From assembly GCF_037095755.1 (NCBI RefSeq), contig NZ_JBAWKJ010000002.1, positions 1,116,001 through 1,180,000 on the forward strand: 64,000 nucleotides of DNA. Reading direction: 5' to 3'. This DNA is from Sphingopyxis sp. CCNWLW2. GTDB lineage: Bacteria; Pseudomonadota; Alphaproteobacteria; Sphingomonadales; Sphingomonadaceae. A program made the translations under genes and the position numbers. The first letter of the stretch is position 1. Each line of letters starts with the position of its first letter. The notes below the pieces were generated by a model that did no database searches, was not told the origin of the DNA, and saw only the letters and a list, made by a program, of their open reading frames with translations. Positions 45,207-54,683 of the stretch are shown here, piece after piece.

Positions 45207-46361
45207 CTAGCCGGTCCGAACCACCTCGGAAAGGATCGAGTCCAGCAGGAGGATGCCGTCATCGGTGACCGCCAGCCGGTCGCCGTTCTGGGTCATCAAC
45301 CCCTGCCGCGCCAACCGCGCCACCGCGCCGTCATCGACGAAAGCTTCGCGCGCCAGCCCGCTGCGTAACTCGATCCGCGCCAGATCGATCCCTTCGGTCA
45401 ACCGCAGCCCCATTAGCATCGCCTCCGTCGCGCGCTCGTGCGCCGGCAGGTCGGTTTCGACCTTCAACCCGTGGCCGTTACGTTCGACGGCCGCGACGAA
45501 ATTCTCGGGCTTCTTGTGCCGCTCGGTCGCCTGCCCCAGTCGCCGCCCGTGCGCTCCGGGGCCGATGCCCGCATAATCGGCGTAGCGCCAGTAAGCGAGA
45601 TTGTGGCGGCTCTCCTGCCCGACGCGCGCGTGGTTCGACACTTCGTAGCGCGGCAGCCCCGCGGCGCGCGTCATCGCCTGCGTCGCGTCGAACAGGTCGG
45701 CGGCGGCGTCGCCGTCGGGGATGGTGAGGTCGCCCTTCGCCGCAAGCGTCGCGAAGCGCGTGCCGGGCTCTATGGTAAGCTGATAAAGCGAAAGATGGTC
45801 GGTGCCGAAGGCGAGTGCGCCCGCCAGTTCGCTTTCCCACGCCGCCATCGACTGGCCGGGCCGCGCGTAGATCAGGTCGAAGCTGACGCGCGCGAAATGT
45901 TCCTGCGCGGTGGCGATGGCGCGGCGTGCCTCATCCTCGCTGTGCGCGCGGCCAAGAAATTCAAGCACTTCCGAATCGAAGCTCTGGACGCCTATCGAAA
46001 CGCGATTGACCCCAGCGGCGGCGAGGTCAGCGAAATTGGCGACCTCGACCGAATTGGGGTTCGCCTCCAGCGTGATCTCGACATCGCTCGTTAAACCCCA
46101 AGCTTCCTCAGCGGCGGCGATCACCGCCGCGACGGTCGCGGGCGGCATCAGGCTTGGCGTACCGCCGCCAAAGAAGATCGAGCCGACCGTGCGCTCCGGC
46201 AGCAACGCGGCCTCATGCCGCAAATCGGCCAGCAACGCATCGCGCCACCCCGCCTGATCAACGCTTTCGCGCACATGGCTGTTGAAGTCGCAATAGGGGC
46301 ATTTCGACACGCAAAACGGCCAATGGACATAAAGGGCGAGCGGTTCGGCCATGGGCGCCAT
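45207..46361 (-). CDS. hemW: Radical SAM protein HemW (haem chaperone-like)
   Basis: 384 residues. LYVHWPFCVSKCPYCDFNSH holds the CxxxCxxC cluster site plus the extra Cys-Asp-Phe typical of HemW/HemN-like proteins. SIFFGGGTPSLM binds SAM, and a C-terminal HemN_C winged domain follows (EAMLMGLRLTEGIDL). HemW members deliver haem rather than oxidise coproporphyrinogen. It is downstream of DUF2239 on the same strand. Confidence 0.93.
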   Translation of the reverse strand: MAPMAEPLALYVHWPFCVSKCPYCDFNSHVRESVDQAGWRDALLADLRHEAALLPERTVGSIFFGGGTPSLMPPATVAAVIAAAEEAWGLTSDVEITLEANPNSVEVANFADLAAAGVNRVSIGVQSFDSEVLEFLGRAHSEDEARRAIATAQEHFARVSFDLIYARPGQSMAAWESELAGALAFGTDHLSLYQLTIEPGTRFATLAAKGDLTIPDGDAAADLFDATQAMTRAAGLPRYEVSNHARVGQESRHNLAYWRYADYAGIGPGAHGRRLGQATERHKKPENFVAAVERNGHGLKVETDLPAHERATEAMLMGLRLTEGIDLARIELRSGLAREAFVDDGAVARLARQGLMTQNGDRLAVTDDGILLLDSILSEVVRTG

Positions 46362-46386
46362 ATAGGCGATGCGCCGCAGATGTCAG

Positions 46387-46905
46387 CTAGCGGCCCAAAA
46401 GATGCCCGATATGATGGCGGATATCCTCGGGCCAGCCGGCGATCAGTCCGGCAAAAGCCGCATCATCGTCGCGGTAAAGCGCACGAAGCGCCTCCTCATA
46501 GCCGGGGCGGTCGCCGCAAAGGTGGCACATGAAGTTATACGCGGTGTCGCGCCGCTGCTTTGCGCTGGGGGCGCCCTTGCTCGCACTTTCGACCAGCCGG
46601 CGCAGTGCTGCCGACGCACCGCCCGGCTGCGCGGCGAGCCAATCCCAGTGCCGCGGCAACAGCGTGACCTCGCGCGCCTTGACGCCAAGCCGCGGACGCC
46701 CCGCGGATGGCGGCGCGGGTGCGGTCTTGGCGGCATCCCAATAATCGAGGTCGGTCAACCGCCCGGTCGCGTCGTCGAAGACAAGGATCGCGCCAAGGTC
46801 GGCGGGATAGCGATCTTCGAGCGTACGAGTGACGGTTTCGCGGCTTCCCGAGGCGAGTTGCGCATCGCCGAGAAAGGCAGTGACGGTTTCATGTTCCTGA
46901 GTCAT
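46387..46905 (-). CDS. DUF2239-family protein
   Basis: 172 residues. TVTAFLGDAQLASGSRETVTRTLEDRYPAD at the start, PRLGVKAREVTLLPRHWDWL in the middle, and KQRRDTAYNFMCHLCGDRPGYEEALRALY near the end are the conserved DUF2239 blocks. Function is unknown. Two palindromic sites lie 9-51 bases upstream of its start, so it is probably controlled by a dedicated repressor. Confidence 0.88.
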   Translation of the reverse strand: MTQEHETVTAFLGDAQLASGSRETVTRTLEDRYPADLGAILVFDDATGRLTDLDYWDAAKTAPAPPSAGRPRLGVKAREVTLLPRHWDWLAAQPGGASAALRRLVESASKGAPSAKQRRDTAYNFMCHLCGDRPGYEEALRALYRDDDAAFAGLIAGWPEDIRHHIGHLLGR

Positions 46906-46913
46906 GCAGGCCC

Positions 46914-46956
46914 ATTATACCCGGATAAAATAAAAGTCAATTTACCCGGGTAAAAT
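46914..46956 (-). promoter_or_regulatory. Tandem operators upstream of the DUF2239 gene
   Basis: TTTACCCGGGTAAA (46941-46954) is a perfect palindrome. A second copy, ATACCCGGATAAA (46917-46929), is nearly the same; 15 of 18 bases agree over the extended sites. Centres are 25 bases apart. They also contain TATAC/TAAAAT stretches that could be the promoter -10 region. Confidence 0.7.
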
Positions 46957-46963
46957 GCTTCAT

Positions 46964-47590
46964 CTATTCGAAAACGTTGGCCACCAATTTCGCGAACGCA
47001 TCGGCCCTGTGGCTGACCGCATGCTTTTCCGCCGGATCGATTTCGGCATAAGTCAGCGTGTTACCAGTCGGAACGAAGACCGGATCATAACCGAAACCGA
47101 GTTTCCCGCGCGGCGGCCAGGTCAGGCTGCCCTCGGCGCGGCCCTCGAAGACTTCGGCATGGCCGTCGGGCCAGGCGAGCGCGAGGGTGCAGACGAAACG
47201 CGCGCTGCGGTCGACGTCGGGGCCCTGCTCCGCGAGCAGGCCTTCGACCTTGCCCATCGCCATGTACCAGTCGCGGCCCGGATTGCCCTCGAACCATTGC
47301 CGTTCGGCCCAGTCGGCGGTGTAGACACCGGGCCGACCGCAGAGCGCCGCGACCTCGAGCCCGCTGTCGTCGGCGAGCGCGGGCAACCCCGACGCCGACG
47401 CGCTCGCATGCGCTTTCAGCAGCGCATTCTCGCGAAAGCTCGTCCCCGTCTCCTCGGGCTCGGGCAGGCCAAGGTCGCCCGCCGACACCGGCTCGATCCC
47501 GAAGGGTTCGAGCAGCGCGCGGATTTCGCGCACCTTGCCTGCATTATGGCTGGCGATCACCAGCTTGCCGGGGGCGAGCCTCCGCGTCAT
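46964..47590 (-). CDS. rdgB: dITP/XTP pyrophosphatase
   Basis: 208 residues. [14 protein letters not shown] (family SxNxxK), [22 protein letters not shown] and [10 protein letters not shown] identify the Ham1/RdgB house-cleaning enzyme that removes deaminated purine nucleotides. ATG 47590 starts one base after the rph stop region, giving a coupled rph-rdgB pair. The 31 upstream codons in frame belong to rph sequence. Confidence 0.95.
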   Translation of the reverse strand: MTRRLAPGKLVIASHNAGKVREIRALLEPFGIEPVSAGDLGLPEPEETGTSFRENALLKAHASASASGLPALADDSGLEVAALCGRPGVYTADWAERQWFEGNPGRDWYMAMGKVEGLLAEQGPDVDRSARFVCTLALAWPDGHAEVFEGRAEGSLTWPPRGKLGFGYDPVFVPTGNTLTYAEIDPAEKHAVSHRADAFAKLVANVFE

Positions 47591-47591
47591 C

Positions 47592-48308
47592 TCAGCGACC
47601 CGTGGCCTTGTCCTGCGCCGCGAAAATCTCGCCGCAGCCGATGCGTGCGAGACGCAGCAGGCGGAGCAAGCCTTCCTCGTCATAGGTGGCGCCCTCGGCG
47701 CTCGCCTGCACTTCGACGATCTGGCCTTTGCCGGTCAGCACGAAATTGCCGTCGGCCTCGGCGACCGAATCCTCGTCATAATCGAGGTCGAGCACCGGCG
47801 TGCCCCGATAAATGCCGCACGAGATCGCGCCGACCTTGTCTTCGATCGGATCCTCGGCGATCGTCTTCGCCGCGAGCAGCTTGTCGACCGCGAGGCGGAG
47901 CGCGACCCACGCGCCCGAGATCGACGCGGTGCGCGTGCCGCCATCGGCCTGGATCACGTCGCAGTCGATGATGATCTGGCGCTCGCCGAGCTTCTTCATA
48001 TCCACGACGGCGCGCAAAGACCGCCCGATAAGACGCTGGATTTCCTGCGTCCGCCCGGACTGCTTGCCCTTTGCGGCTTCGCGGCTACCGCGCGTATGGG
48101 TCGCGCGGGGCAGCATGCCATATTCGGCGGTGACCCAGCCCGCGCCCTTGCCGCGCATCCATGACGGCACCTTTTCGTCGACGCTGGCGGTCACCAGCAC
48201 CTTGGTGTTGCCGAAGCTGACGAGCACGCTGCCCTCGGCGTGGATGGTGAATTCGGTTTCGATGACGATGGGACGCATCTGGTCGGGCGCGCGGCCGGAA
48301 GGGCGCAT
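47592..48308 (-). CDS. rph: Ribonuclease PH
   Basis: 238 residues. The phosphorolytic 3'-5' exoribonuclease trims tRNA ends. Visible are the N-terminal [34 protein letters not shown] (phosphate-binding Arg region), GRSLRAVVD and [16 protein letters not shown]. It is divergent from hrcA across the dienelactone-hydrolase gene, with rdgB right behind it. Confidence 0.96.
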   Translation of the reverse strand: MRPSGRAPDQMRPIVIETEFTIHAEGSVLVSFGNTKVLVTASVDEKVPSWMRGKGAGWVTAEYGMLPRATHTRGSREAAKGKQSGRTQEIQRLIGRSLRAVVDMKKLGERQIIIDCDVIQADGGTRTASISGAWVALRLAVDKLLAAKTIAEDPIEDKVGAISCGIYRGTPVLDLDYDEDSVAEADGNFVLTGKGQIVEVQASAEGATYDEEGLLRLLRLARIGCGEIFAAQDKATGR

Positions 48309-48356
48309 GAAATTTCCTTTCGATTGGTGATTGCGGTGGCCCTTAGGCCGCCGGCC

Positions 48357-49157
48357 TCATTCGCTCAACCGCATCTTGAAGAAATCGAGGATTTCGTCGC
48401 GCGCCTGCACCGTCGGCTGGCCCGCCTCATCGATCAGGTGGATCGTGACGACGCTGTGCGGGTTCTTCATCGGACTGTCGGGATTGGCCGCGCTGTCGGG
48501 CAACACCTTGCCGATAAAGCGGTCCCCAAGCGCATCCTCATAGGCGGCGAAACGCGCCGCCTTGCAATATTTGTCGCCCTCGAAGCGGTAGGCGAGCACG
48601 GTGAGGTCCTCGGCCTCCATCCGCGCCCTCACCGCCGCGAGTTCGCCCGGCGCAATGTGCATGCCCGCCGCGTCGTTGAGCGGCAGCGACGGCTGCGCGA
48701 GGACCGGCGCGAGCACCGCGGGCTCGAGCATCATCGACAGCGCGAAATTGCCGGTGAAGCACATGCCGATCGCGCCGACGCCCATGCCGCCGCATTCCTT
48801 ATGCGCCTGTGCCGCGAGCGCGCGCAGCCATAGCGTCGCGGGTGAGCTCTCGTTCGCCTCGAACGCCCGGAACTGGCGGCTGATGCACCCGCCGATCATC
48901 GTGAACAACATGCGAGGCGCCCGCGGCACCGCGCCGTCCTTGCCGAAGATATGCGGCATATAGACGGTAAAGCCCGCATCGCGGACCCAGCGGGCGAAGC
49001 GCGTGACGTGCGGGCTGATGCCGGGCATTTCGGTCATCACGATGACGGCAGGGCCGCGGCCCATCGTGTAGACGCGATGCGTGCGGCCGAGCAGGACGAT
49101 GTCGCGGTGCTCGAAATCGTCGAGCGGGTCGTCCTGGGTAAGCGGGTGTGTTGGCAT
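48357..49157 (-). CDS. Dienelactone hydrolase family protein
   Basis: 266 residues with an alpha/beta-hydrolase fold. The nucleophile is Cys in VGAIGMCFTGNFALSM, as in dienelactone hydrolases, and VIVMTEMPGISPHVTRFARWV holds the family Glu that activates it. His is likely in NPHSVVTIHL. Substrate cannot be read from the sequence. It lies 48 bases ahead of rph. Confidence 0.85.
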   Translation of the reverse strand: MPTHPLTQDDPLDDFEHRDIVLLGRTHRVYTMGRGPAVIVMTEMPGISPHVTRFARWVRDAGFTVYMPHIFGKDGAVPRAPRMLFTMIGGCISRQFRAFEANESSPATLWLRALAAQAHKECGGMGVGAIGMCFTGNFALSMMLEPAVLAPVLAQPSLPLNDAAGMHIAPGELAAVRARMEAEDLTVLAYRFEGDKYCKAARFAAYEDALGDRFIGKVLPDSAANPDSPMKNPHSVVTIHLIDEAGQPTVQARDEILDFFKMRLSE

Positions 49158-49276
49158 GACTTTCTCCCCCGGGGCGGGAGGCTATGCAGAAGGCCCGCCA
49201 ATTGCACCTCCTTTTCTTGGATGGGCCGCGAAGCACCGCGCTTGCCCCTTCCCCTCCCCATCCCTAAATCCCCCAT

Positions 49277-50320
49277 ATGACCACTCCGCCGATCACCGAA
49301 CTCACCACGCGCGCGCGCGACGTGTTCCGGCTGGTCGTCGATGCGTATCTGGAGACCGGCCAGCCGGTCGGGTCGCGCACGCTGTCGAAGCTCGCGGCGC
49401 TCAACCTCTCGCCCGCGTCGATCCGCAACGTCATGCAGGATCTTGAGGAATTCGGCCTGCTCGCCAGCCCGCACACCAGCGCCGGCCGCCTGCCGACCGA
49501 ACAGGGCCTCCGCCTCTTCGTGGACGGCATGATGCAGGTCGCCGAACCCTCCGCCGAAGACCGCGCGCAGATCGAGGCGAGCCTGTCCGACGCCGGCCCG
49601 ATCGAAAGCGCGCTCGCGCAGGCGACCTCGGCGCTGTCGGGACTGTCAGCGTGCGCCGGGCTCGTGCTTGTGCCCAAGCATGAGCGCGTACTCAAACAGC
49701 TCGCCTTCGTACCGCTGTCGGCGAACCAGTCGCTCGTCGTGCTCGTCGCGGGCGACGGGGCGGTCGAGAATCGCGTCATCGACATTCCGGCGGGGCTCAA
49801 TCCCTCGGCGCTCGTCGAAGCGGGCAATTATATCTCGGCGATGCTCGCCGGCCTGACGCTGACCGAGGCGATGGCGCGCGTGCGTCACGAGATCGAGGCC
49901 GAGCGCATCGCAATCGACCGCGCCGCGCAGGACCTCGTCAGCCGCGGCCTCGCTATCTGGTCGTCCGACGGCGCCGACCGTCCGGTGCTGATCGTCCGCG
50001 GCCAGGCGAATCTGCTCGACGAGAGCGCGGTCGGCGACCTCGACCGCGTGCGGCAATTGCTCGACGAACTCGAAACGAAGCAGGATATCGCGCAACTGCT
50101 CGACAGCGCGCGCGAGGGCAGCGCAACCCGGATTTTCATCGGCTCGGAGAATAAATTATTCTCGCTTTCGGGCTCGTCCGTGATAGCGGCGCCCTATCGC
50201 GGATCGGACGGGCGCGTGGTCGGCGTGGTCGGGGTCATCGGCCCCACACGCTTGAACTATGCCCGGATCGTTCCCATGGTGGATTTCACCGCACAATCGC
50301 TCTCCAGACTGATACGATAA
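49277..50320 (+). CDS. hrcA: Heat-inducible transcription repressor HrcA
   Basis: 347 residues. The N-terminal winged helix (YLETGQPVGSRTLSKLAALNLSPASIRN) and HTSAGRLPTEQGLRLFVD are diagnostic. HrcA binds CIRCE sites ahead of groESL/dnaK-type operons; none was seen here. It begins a two-gene unit with grpE six bases downstream. Confidence 0.96.
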   Translation: MTTPPITELTTRARDVFRLVVDAYLETGQPVGSRTLSKLAALNLSPASIRNVMQDLEEFGLLASPHTSAGRLPTEQGLRLFVDGMMQVAEPSAEDRAQIEASLSDAGPIESALAQATSALSGLSACAGLVLVPKHERVLKQLAFVPLSANQSLVVLVAGDGAVENRVIDIPAGLNPSALVEAGNYISAMLAGLTLTEAMARVRHEIEAERIAIDRAAQDLVSRGLAIWSSDGADRPVLIVRGQANLLDESAVGDLDRVRQLLDELETKQDIAQLLDSAREGSATRIFIGSENKLFSLSGSSVIAAPYRGSDGRVVGVVGVIGPTRLNYARIVPMVDFTAQSLSRLIR

Positions 50321-50325
50321 GGCTT

Positions 50326-50859
50326 ATGACGAACAATGAAAACGACACGCCGGTCGACGACGGCGCGAACCCCGAAGTTGAAACCGCCGAAGGCAATGAA
50401 GAGCTGGCGCAGCTCGCCGAACAGCTCGCCGCGGTACAGCAGGACCTGCTCTACGCACGCGCCGAGACGCAGAATGTCCGCCGCCGCGCGGAGAAGGAAG
50501 TCGCCGACGCGCACGCCTATGCCGCGACGAAGTTCGCACGCGACATCCTGTCGGTCGCCGACAACCTCGGCCGCGCACTCGCCGCGCTCAGCGACGAACA
50601 GCGCGCCGACGAGGCGATGAAGCCGATGATTACCGGCCTCGAGGCCACCGAGCGCGAATTGCTCAGCGTCTTCGAACGCAACGGCATCACGCGCATCGCC
50701 GCGATCGGCCTGCCGCTCGACCCGAACCAGCATCAGGCGATGCTCGAAATCCCGAGCGACAAGACGCCGGGCACGATCGTGCAGGAAATGCAGGCGGGCT
50801 ATATGCTGAAGGATCGCCTGCTGCGCCCCGCGATGGTGGGCGTCGCAAAGGCGGGGTAA
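50326..50859 (+). CDS. grpE: Nucleotide exchange factor GrpE
   Basis: 177 residues. An acidic N-terminus leads to a long coiled coil (EELAQLAEQLAAVQQDLLYARAETQNVRRR) and a beta-wing domain (GITRIAAIGLPLDPNQHQAML, GYMLKDRLLRPAMV). It exchanges ADP for ATP on DnaK. The dnaK gene itself is not in the window. A strong terminator follows. Confidence 0.95.
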   Translation: MTNNENDTPVDDGANPEVETAEGNEELAQLAEQLAAVQQDLLYARAETQNVRRRAEKEVADAHAYAATKFARDILSVADNLGRALAALSDEQRADEAMKPMITGLEATERELLSVFERNGITRIAAIGLPLDPNQHQAMLEIPSDKTPGTIVQEMQAGYMLKDRLLRPAMVGVAKAG

Positions 50860-50881
50860 GCCGCCGCGATATCGCAGACAA

Positions 50882-50913
50882 AAAGAAACCCCGGTGGAAG
50901 CCGGGGTTTCTTT
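50882..50913. terminator. Bidirectional terminator between grpE and def
   Basis: AAAGAAACCCCGG and its exact complement pair across a TGGAAG loop, with T/A runs on both sides (TTTTTG on plus). It separates convergent genes. Confidence 0.92.
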
Positions 50914-50931
50914 TTGTCGGTTATTGGCCGG

Positions 50932-51465
50932 TCACGCCGCCTTGCGCAGCTTCGCGAGCTTCTTCAGCACCATTTCGCGCTTCAGCCGCGACAGATGGTC
51001 GATGAAGAGAATGCCTTCCAGATGGTCGTGCTCATGCTGGATGCACGTCGCCATCAGGCCGGTCATGCGTTCCTGATGATGCTTGCCGTCCTCATCCTGC
51101 CAGTCGACGGTCACCTCGGCGGGGCGCGTCACATCGGCATATTGCTCGGGGACCGACAGGCAGCCCTCCTGATAGACGCTATGCTCCTCGCTCTCGTCGG
51201 AAAAGACGGGGTTGATGAACACGCGCGGCTCGCGGATCACCTTCTTGCCCTCTTCGTCGTCGGGATCGGGTTCCTGCAGGTCGATGACGAGGATGCGCTT
51301 CGGCACCGCGACCTGGATCGCGGCGAGTCCGATGCCGGGGGCGTCGTACATCGTCTCGAACATGTCGGCGACCAGCTGCTTCAGCTCGGCGTCGAATTTT
51401 TCGACGGGCTTGGAAATGACGCGCAGCCGGGGATCCGGGGTCTCTATGATAGGGAGTAAGGCCAT
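50932..51465 (-). CDS. def: Peptide deformylase
   Basis: 177 residues from ATG 51465. All three motifs are present: GIGLAAIQV, EGCLSVPEQ (metal Cys) and QHEHDHLEG (two metal His and catalytic Glu). It removes formyl groups from new proteins. The longer frame upstream covers sequence opposite/within the recR end and is not coding. Confidence 0.95.
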   Translation of the reverse strand: MALLPIIETPDPRLRVISKPVEKFDAELKQLVADMFETMYDAPGIGLAAIQVAVPKRILVIDLQEPDPDDEEGKKVIREPRVFINPVFSDESEEHSVYQEGCLSVPEQYADVTRPAEVTVDWQDEDGKHHQERMTGLMATCIQHEHDHLEGILFIDHLSRLKREMVLKKLAKLRKAA

Positions 51466-51496
51466 GGCGTGCAGGTATGAACTCGGACGCCCGACG

Positions 51497-52093
51497 TCAA
51501 CCCACCGGCCGCCGAGCACGAAGCGCCTGCGCGAGTGTCCCCTCGTCGAGATAATCGAGTTCGCCGCCCACCGGCAAACCATGTGCAAGCTGGGTCAGCC
51601 GCACCGGATAGCCCTCGAGCCGCTCGGCGAGATAATGCGCGGTCGTCTGCCCTTCCAGCGTCGCGTTCATGGCGAGGACGACCTCGTCGATGCCGCCCGC
51701 CGCGACGCGATTGACCAGCGCGTCGATCGCCAAATCCTGCGGGCGGATGCCCTCCAGCGCCGAGAGCCGGCCGCCGAGCACATGATATTTGCCGGGGAAG
51801 AGCCGCGACTTGTCGAGCGCCCAGAGGTCCGACACCTCCTCGACGACGCACAGGCTTCGCGCATCGCGGCGCGGGTCGGCGCAGATCGCGCACGGATCGC
51901 GCGTGTCGACATTGCCGCAAATCCCACAGGTGACGAGCCGTTCGGACACGGTCTGCAGCGCCGCGAGCAGCGGCACAAATGCGCTCTCGCGCTTCTTCAT
52001 CAGGTGCAGCACCGCGCGCCGCGCCGAGCGCGGGCCGAGGCCCGGCAGGCGGGCGAGTTGCTGGACGAGCGCTTCAATCTCTTGCGATGCCAT
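51497..52093 (-). CDS. recR: Recombination protein RecR
   Basis: 198 residues. Helix-hairpin-helix [19 protein letters not shown], four-Cys zinc site (CGICGNVD...CAICAD), and a Toprim domain ([27 protein letters not shown]). It works with RecF/RecO in gap repair. Its start is only 29 bases from the divergent fmt start. def follows on the same strand. Confidence 0.95.
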   Translation of the reverse strand: MASQEIEALVQQLARLPGLGPRSARRAVLHLMKKRESAFVPLLAALQTVSERLVTCGICGNVDTRDPCAICADPRRDARSLCVVEEVSDLWALDKSRLFPGKYHVLGGRLSALEGIRPQDLAIDALVNRVAAGGIDEVVLAMNATLEGQTTAHYLAERLEGYPVRLTQLAHGLPVGGELDYLDEGTLAQALRARRPVG

Positions 52094-52122
52094 GACGGAT
52101 GGTCTTAAGCGGCGCGCAAGAA

Positions 52123-53049
52123 ATGACAATGCGCATCGCCTTCATGGGAACGCCGCCCTTTGCGGTGCCGACGCTCGCCGCGCTTCATGCCGCGGGGCAC
52201 GAGGTCGTGGCCGTCTATACGCAGCCGCCGCGCCCCGCGCAGCGCGGCAAGAAGCTACAGCAAAGCGCGGTGCACCTCTGGGCCGAGGAACACGGCCTGC
52301 CCGTCCGCACGCCAAAGAGCCTGAAGAGCGAAGAGGCACAGGCCGAATTCGCGGCGCTCGACCTCGATGTCGCGGTGGTTGCGGCCTATGGCCTGATCCT
52401 GCCGCAAGCGATCCTCGATGCGCCGCGCCACGGCTGCCTCAACGTCCATGGCTCGATCCTGCCCCGCTGGCGCGGCGCCGCGCCGGTGCAGCGCGCGATC
52501 CTCGCGGGCGATGCCGAAACGGGTGTGACGATCATGCAGATGGATGTCGGCCTCGACACCGGCGCAATGCGGCTGATCGGGCGGACGCCGACGAGCGGCA
52601 AGACCGCGGGCGAATTGACCGACGAGCTGGCGGCGATGGGCGCCGACCTGATGGTCAAGGTGCTGTGCGACCTCCACGCGTTTGCCCCCGAAGCGCAGCC
52701 CGACGACGGCGTCACTTACGCCGCGAAGATCGACAAGAGCGAAGCGCGGCTCGATTTCCTGACCAGCGCGGTGCAGGTCGAACGGCAAATCCGCGCGTTC
52801 AATCCGATGCCCGGCGCCTTTTTCGAACTCGACGGCGAACGCTACAAGATTTTGGCCGCCGAGGTCGCGCACCCGGCCGATACGGTCGCGGGCGCCACTC
52901 CCGGCGTCACGCTCGACGATGCGCTGACTGTCGCCTGCAACCCCGGCGCAATCCGCGCGGTGCGTGTCCAGCGCGCCGGCAAGCCCGCGATGGACGCCGG
53001 CGAACTGCTGCGCGGCCGCGCGATAGCGGCGGGCACGCGCCTCGCATGA
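52123..53049 (+). CDS. fmt: Methionyl-tRNA formyltransferase
   Basis: 308 residues. [52 protein letters not shown] (catalytic N/H region) and [16 protein letters not shown] are canonical. It formylates initiator Met-tRNA, the counterpart to Def nearby. The start at 52123 or 52129 is uncertain. Its TGA overlaps the truA ATG. Confidence 0.95.
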   Translation: MTMRIAFMGTPPFAVPTLAALHAAGHEVVAVYTQPPRPAQRGKKLQQSAVHLWAEEHGLPVRTPKSLKSEEAQAEFAALDLDVAVVAAYGLILPQAILDAPRHGCLNVHGSILPRWRGAAPVQRAILAGDAETGVTIMQMDVGLDTGAMRLIGRTPTSGKTAGELTDELAAMGADLMVKVLCDLHAFAPEAQPDDGVTYAAKIDKSEARLDFLTSAVQVERQIRAFNPMPGAFFELDGERYKILAAEVAHPADTVAGATPGVTLDDALTVACNPGAIRAVRVQRAGKPAMDAGELLRGRAIAAGTRLA

Positions 53050-53786
53050 CCCGCTTCGCCCTCACCATCGAATTTGACGGCCGCCCCTATATGGGCTGGC
53101 AGCGGCAGGCGCACGGCCCGAGCGTCCAGCAGGCGATCGAGGAAGCGATCCACCGCTTCACTGCCGAGAATGTGCAGGTGTTCAGTGCCGGGCGCACCGA
53201 TGCGGGGGTCCATGCGATCGCGATGCGCGCACATGTCGACATCCAAAAGCCGCTGACCCCGTTCAAGCTGACCGAGGCATTGAACGCGCAGCTTCGCCCC
53301 GCGCCGGTCGCGGTGGTGGCGTGCGAGATCGTCCCCGACGACTGGCACGCGCGCTTCGCCTGCATCGGACGCGCCTATGAGTATCGCATCGTCAACCGCC
53401 GCGCGCCGCTGACGTGGGACAAGGGGCTGTCGTGGCAGGTCGCCCGGCCATTGGATGCGGGCGCGATGCACGCGGCGGCGCAGCAGTTGATCGGCCTGCA
53501 CGACTTCACCACCTTTCGTTCGGCGCATTGCCAGTCGCAAAGCCCGGTGAAGACGCTCGATAAGCTGACCGTCAGCCGCCACGGCGAGGAGATCATCGTC
53601 GAGGCAGCGGCGCGCAGCTTCCTCCACCATCAGGTGCGCTCGATGGTCGGTTGCCTCGCGCTCGTCGGCTATGGCAAATGGTCGGCGCGCGACCTGAAGG
53701 CCGCGCTCGATGCCGCCGACCGCAACGCGCTGGGGCTGAATGCGCCCCCCGACGGGCTCTATTTCGTGAGCGCGACTTATCCCTGA
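53046..53786 (+). CDS. truA: tRNA pseudouridine(38-40) synthase
   Basis: 246 residues. [21 protein letters not shown] and [20 protein letters not shown] contain the catalytic Asp (GRTDAG). [12 protein letters not shown] is a second family motif. It pseudouridylates the anticodon stem. The ATG overlaps the fmt stop (ATGA), so translation is coupled. Confidence 0.95.
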   Translation: MTRFALTIEFDGRPYMGWQRQAHGPSVQQAIEEAIHRFTAENVQVFSAGRTDAGVHAIAMRAHVDIQKPLTPFKLTEALNAQLRPAPVAVVACEIVPDDWHARFACIGRAYEYRIVNRRAPLTWDKGLSWQVARPLDAGAMHAAAQQLIGLHDFTTFRSAHCQSQSPVKTLDKLTVSRHGEEIIVEAAARSFLHHQVRSMVGCLALVGYGKWSARDLKAALDAADRNALGLNAPPDGLYFVSATYP

Positions 53787-53789
53787 ATC

Positions 53790-53821
53790 AAAAAGGGCGG
53801 CCCTCCCGGACCGCCCTTTTT
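53790..53821. terminator. Bidirectional terminator between truA and the CarD gene
   Basis: AAAAAGGGCGG and CCGCCCTTTTT are perfect arms around a ten-base loop, with A-run before and T-run after. It lies between convergent genes. Confidence 0.92.
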
Positions 53822-53841
53822 GTTATCGCCGGGCTGCGAGC

Positions 53842-54369
53842 TTACACCTTTTCGGCGTAGTACAGCGGCGCATGCTCGTTGAGGATCTGGAGGATCTTCG
53901 CCTGCGCGGTCTTTTCGTCGCTTTCTTCCATCGCGCCGAGTTCGCGCGCGAGGCGGCTCGATGCCGCTTCGAAGATCTGGCGTTCCGAATAGCTCTGCTC
54001 GGGCTGGTCGTCGGCGCGGAACAGGTCGCGGGTCACTTCGGCGATCGACACGAGGTCGCCCGAATTGATCTTCGCTTCATATTCCTGGGCGCGGCGCGAC
54101 CACATGGTGCGCTTCACCTTGGGCTTGGTGGTCAGGACCTGCAACGCTTCCTTCAGCGTCTTGTCCGACGACAGCTTGCGCATGCCCACGCCTTCGGCCT
54201 TGTTCGTCGGCACGCGAAGCGTCATTTTTTCCTTTTCGAAGCGCAGGACATAAAGTTCGAGCTGCATGCCGGCGATTTCCGACCGCTGCAGTTCGATGAC
54301 GCGCCCCACGCCATGCTTGGGATAAACAACATAATCGCCGACTTCGAACAAGAGCGTGTTCACGGACAT
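53842..54369 (-). CDS. CarD-family RNA polymerase-binding regulator
   Basis: 175 residues. The N-terminal RNA polymerase interaction domain (FEVGDYVVYPKHGVGRVIELQ) is a Tudor-like fold shared with Mfd. The C-terminal helical domain (RTMWSRRAQEYEAKINSGDLVSIAEVTRDL, SYSERQIFEAASSRLARELG) binds promoter DNA upstream of -10. It stabilises open complexes, notably at rRNA promoters. AAAGGA precedes the start. Confidence 0.93.
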   Translation of the reverse strand: MSVNTLLFEVGDYVVYPKHGVGRVIELQRSEIAGMQLELYVLRFEKEKMTLRVPTNKAEGVGMRKLSSDKTLKEALQVLTTKPKVKRTMWSRRAQEYEAKINSGDLVSIAEVTRDLFRADDQPEQSYSERQIFEAASSRLARELGAMEESDEKTAQAKILQILNEHAPLYYAEKV

Positions 54370-54683
54370 GCAAATTCCTTTCTGTGCCTTGACCCTGACC
54401 GGAAACTGCGACAACACCGGGACATCCGACCCTCCGTATTGAGGGGGATGAGCATTCGGGCGGCGCTAGCCAGTCAGAGTGACAAGGGATATGGCTCCAT
54501 CGGAAACGCCGAATGTGCCCCAGCCCGAGCGGCGGGAAGAGGCGGGATGTCGGCGTGTTGATATTTATTATAACAGATTCGCAACAAAATTGCCACCCCT
54601 GCGCGGAAATGCGTCGGTCGGCACCTTGACGGCTCCTCAGACCCGTTTCAGGTTGAAACGAAATCAATAGATAGGGAGCCGGT
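54370..54683. promoter_or_regulatory. Divergent gap between the CarD and SDR genes
   Basis: No gene is seen in these 314 bases. A TATAAT on the minus strand (54572-54567) is the best -10 candidate and would give the CarD mRNA a leader of about 190 bases; a matching -35 is weak. GGGAG precedes the SDR start. Confidence 0.35.

Noticed and set aside
48309..49276. CIRCE element upstream of hrcA
   Set aside because: I looked for TTAGCACTC-N9-GAGTGCTAA and did not see it; HrcA targets are probably elsewhere.
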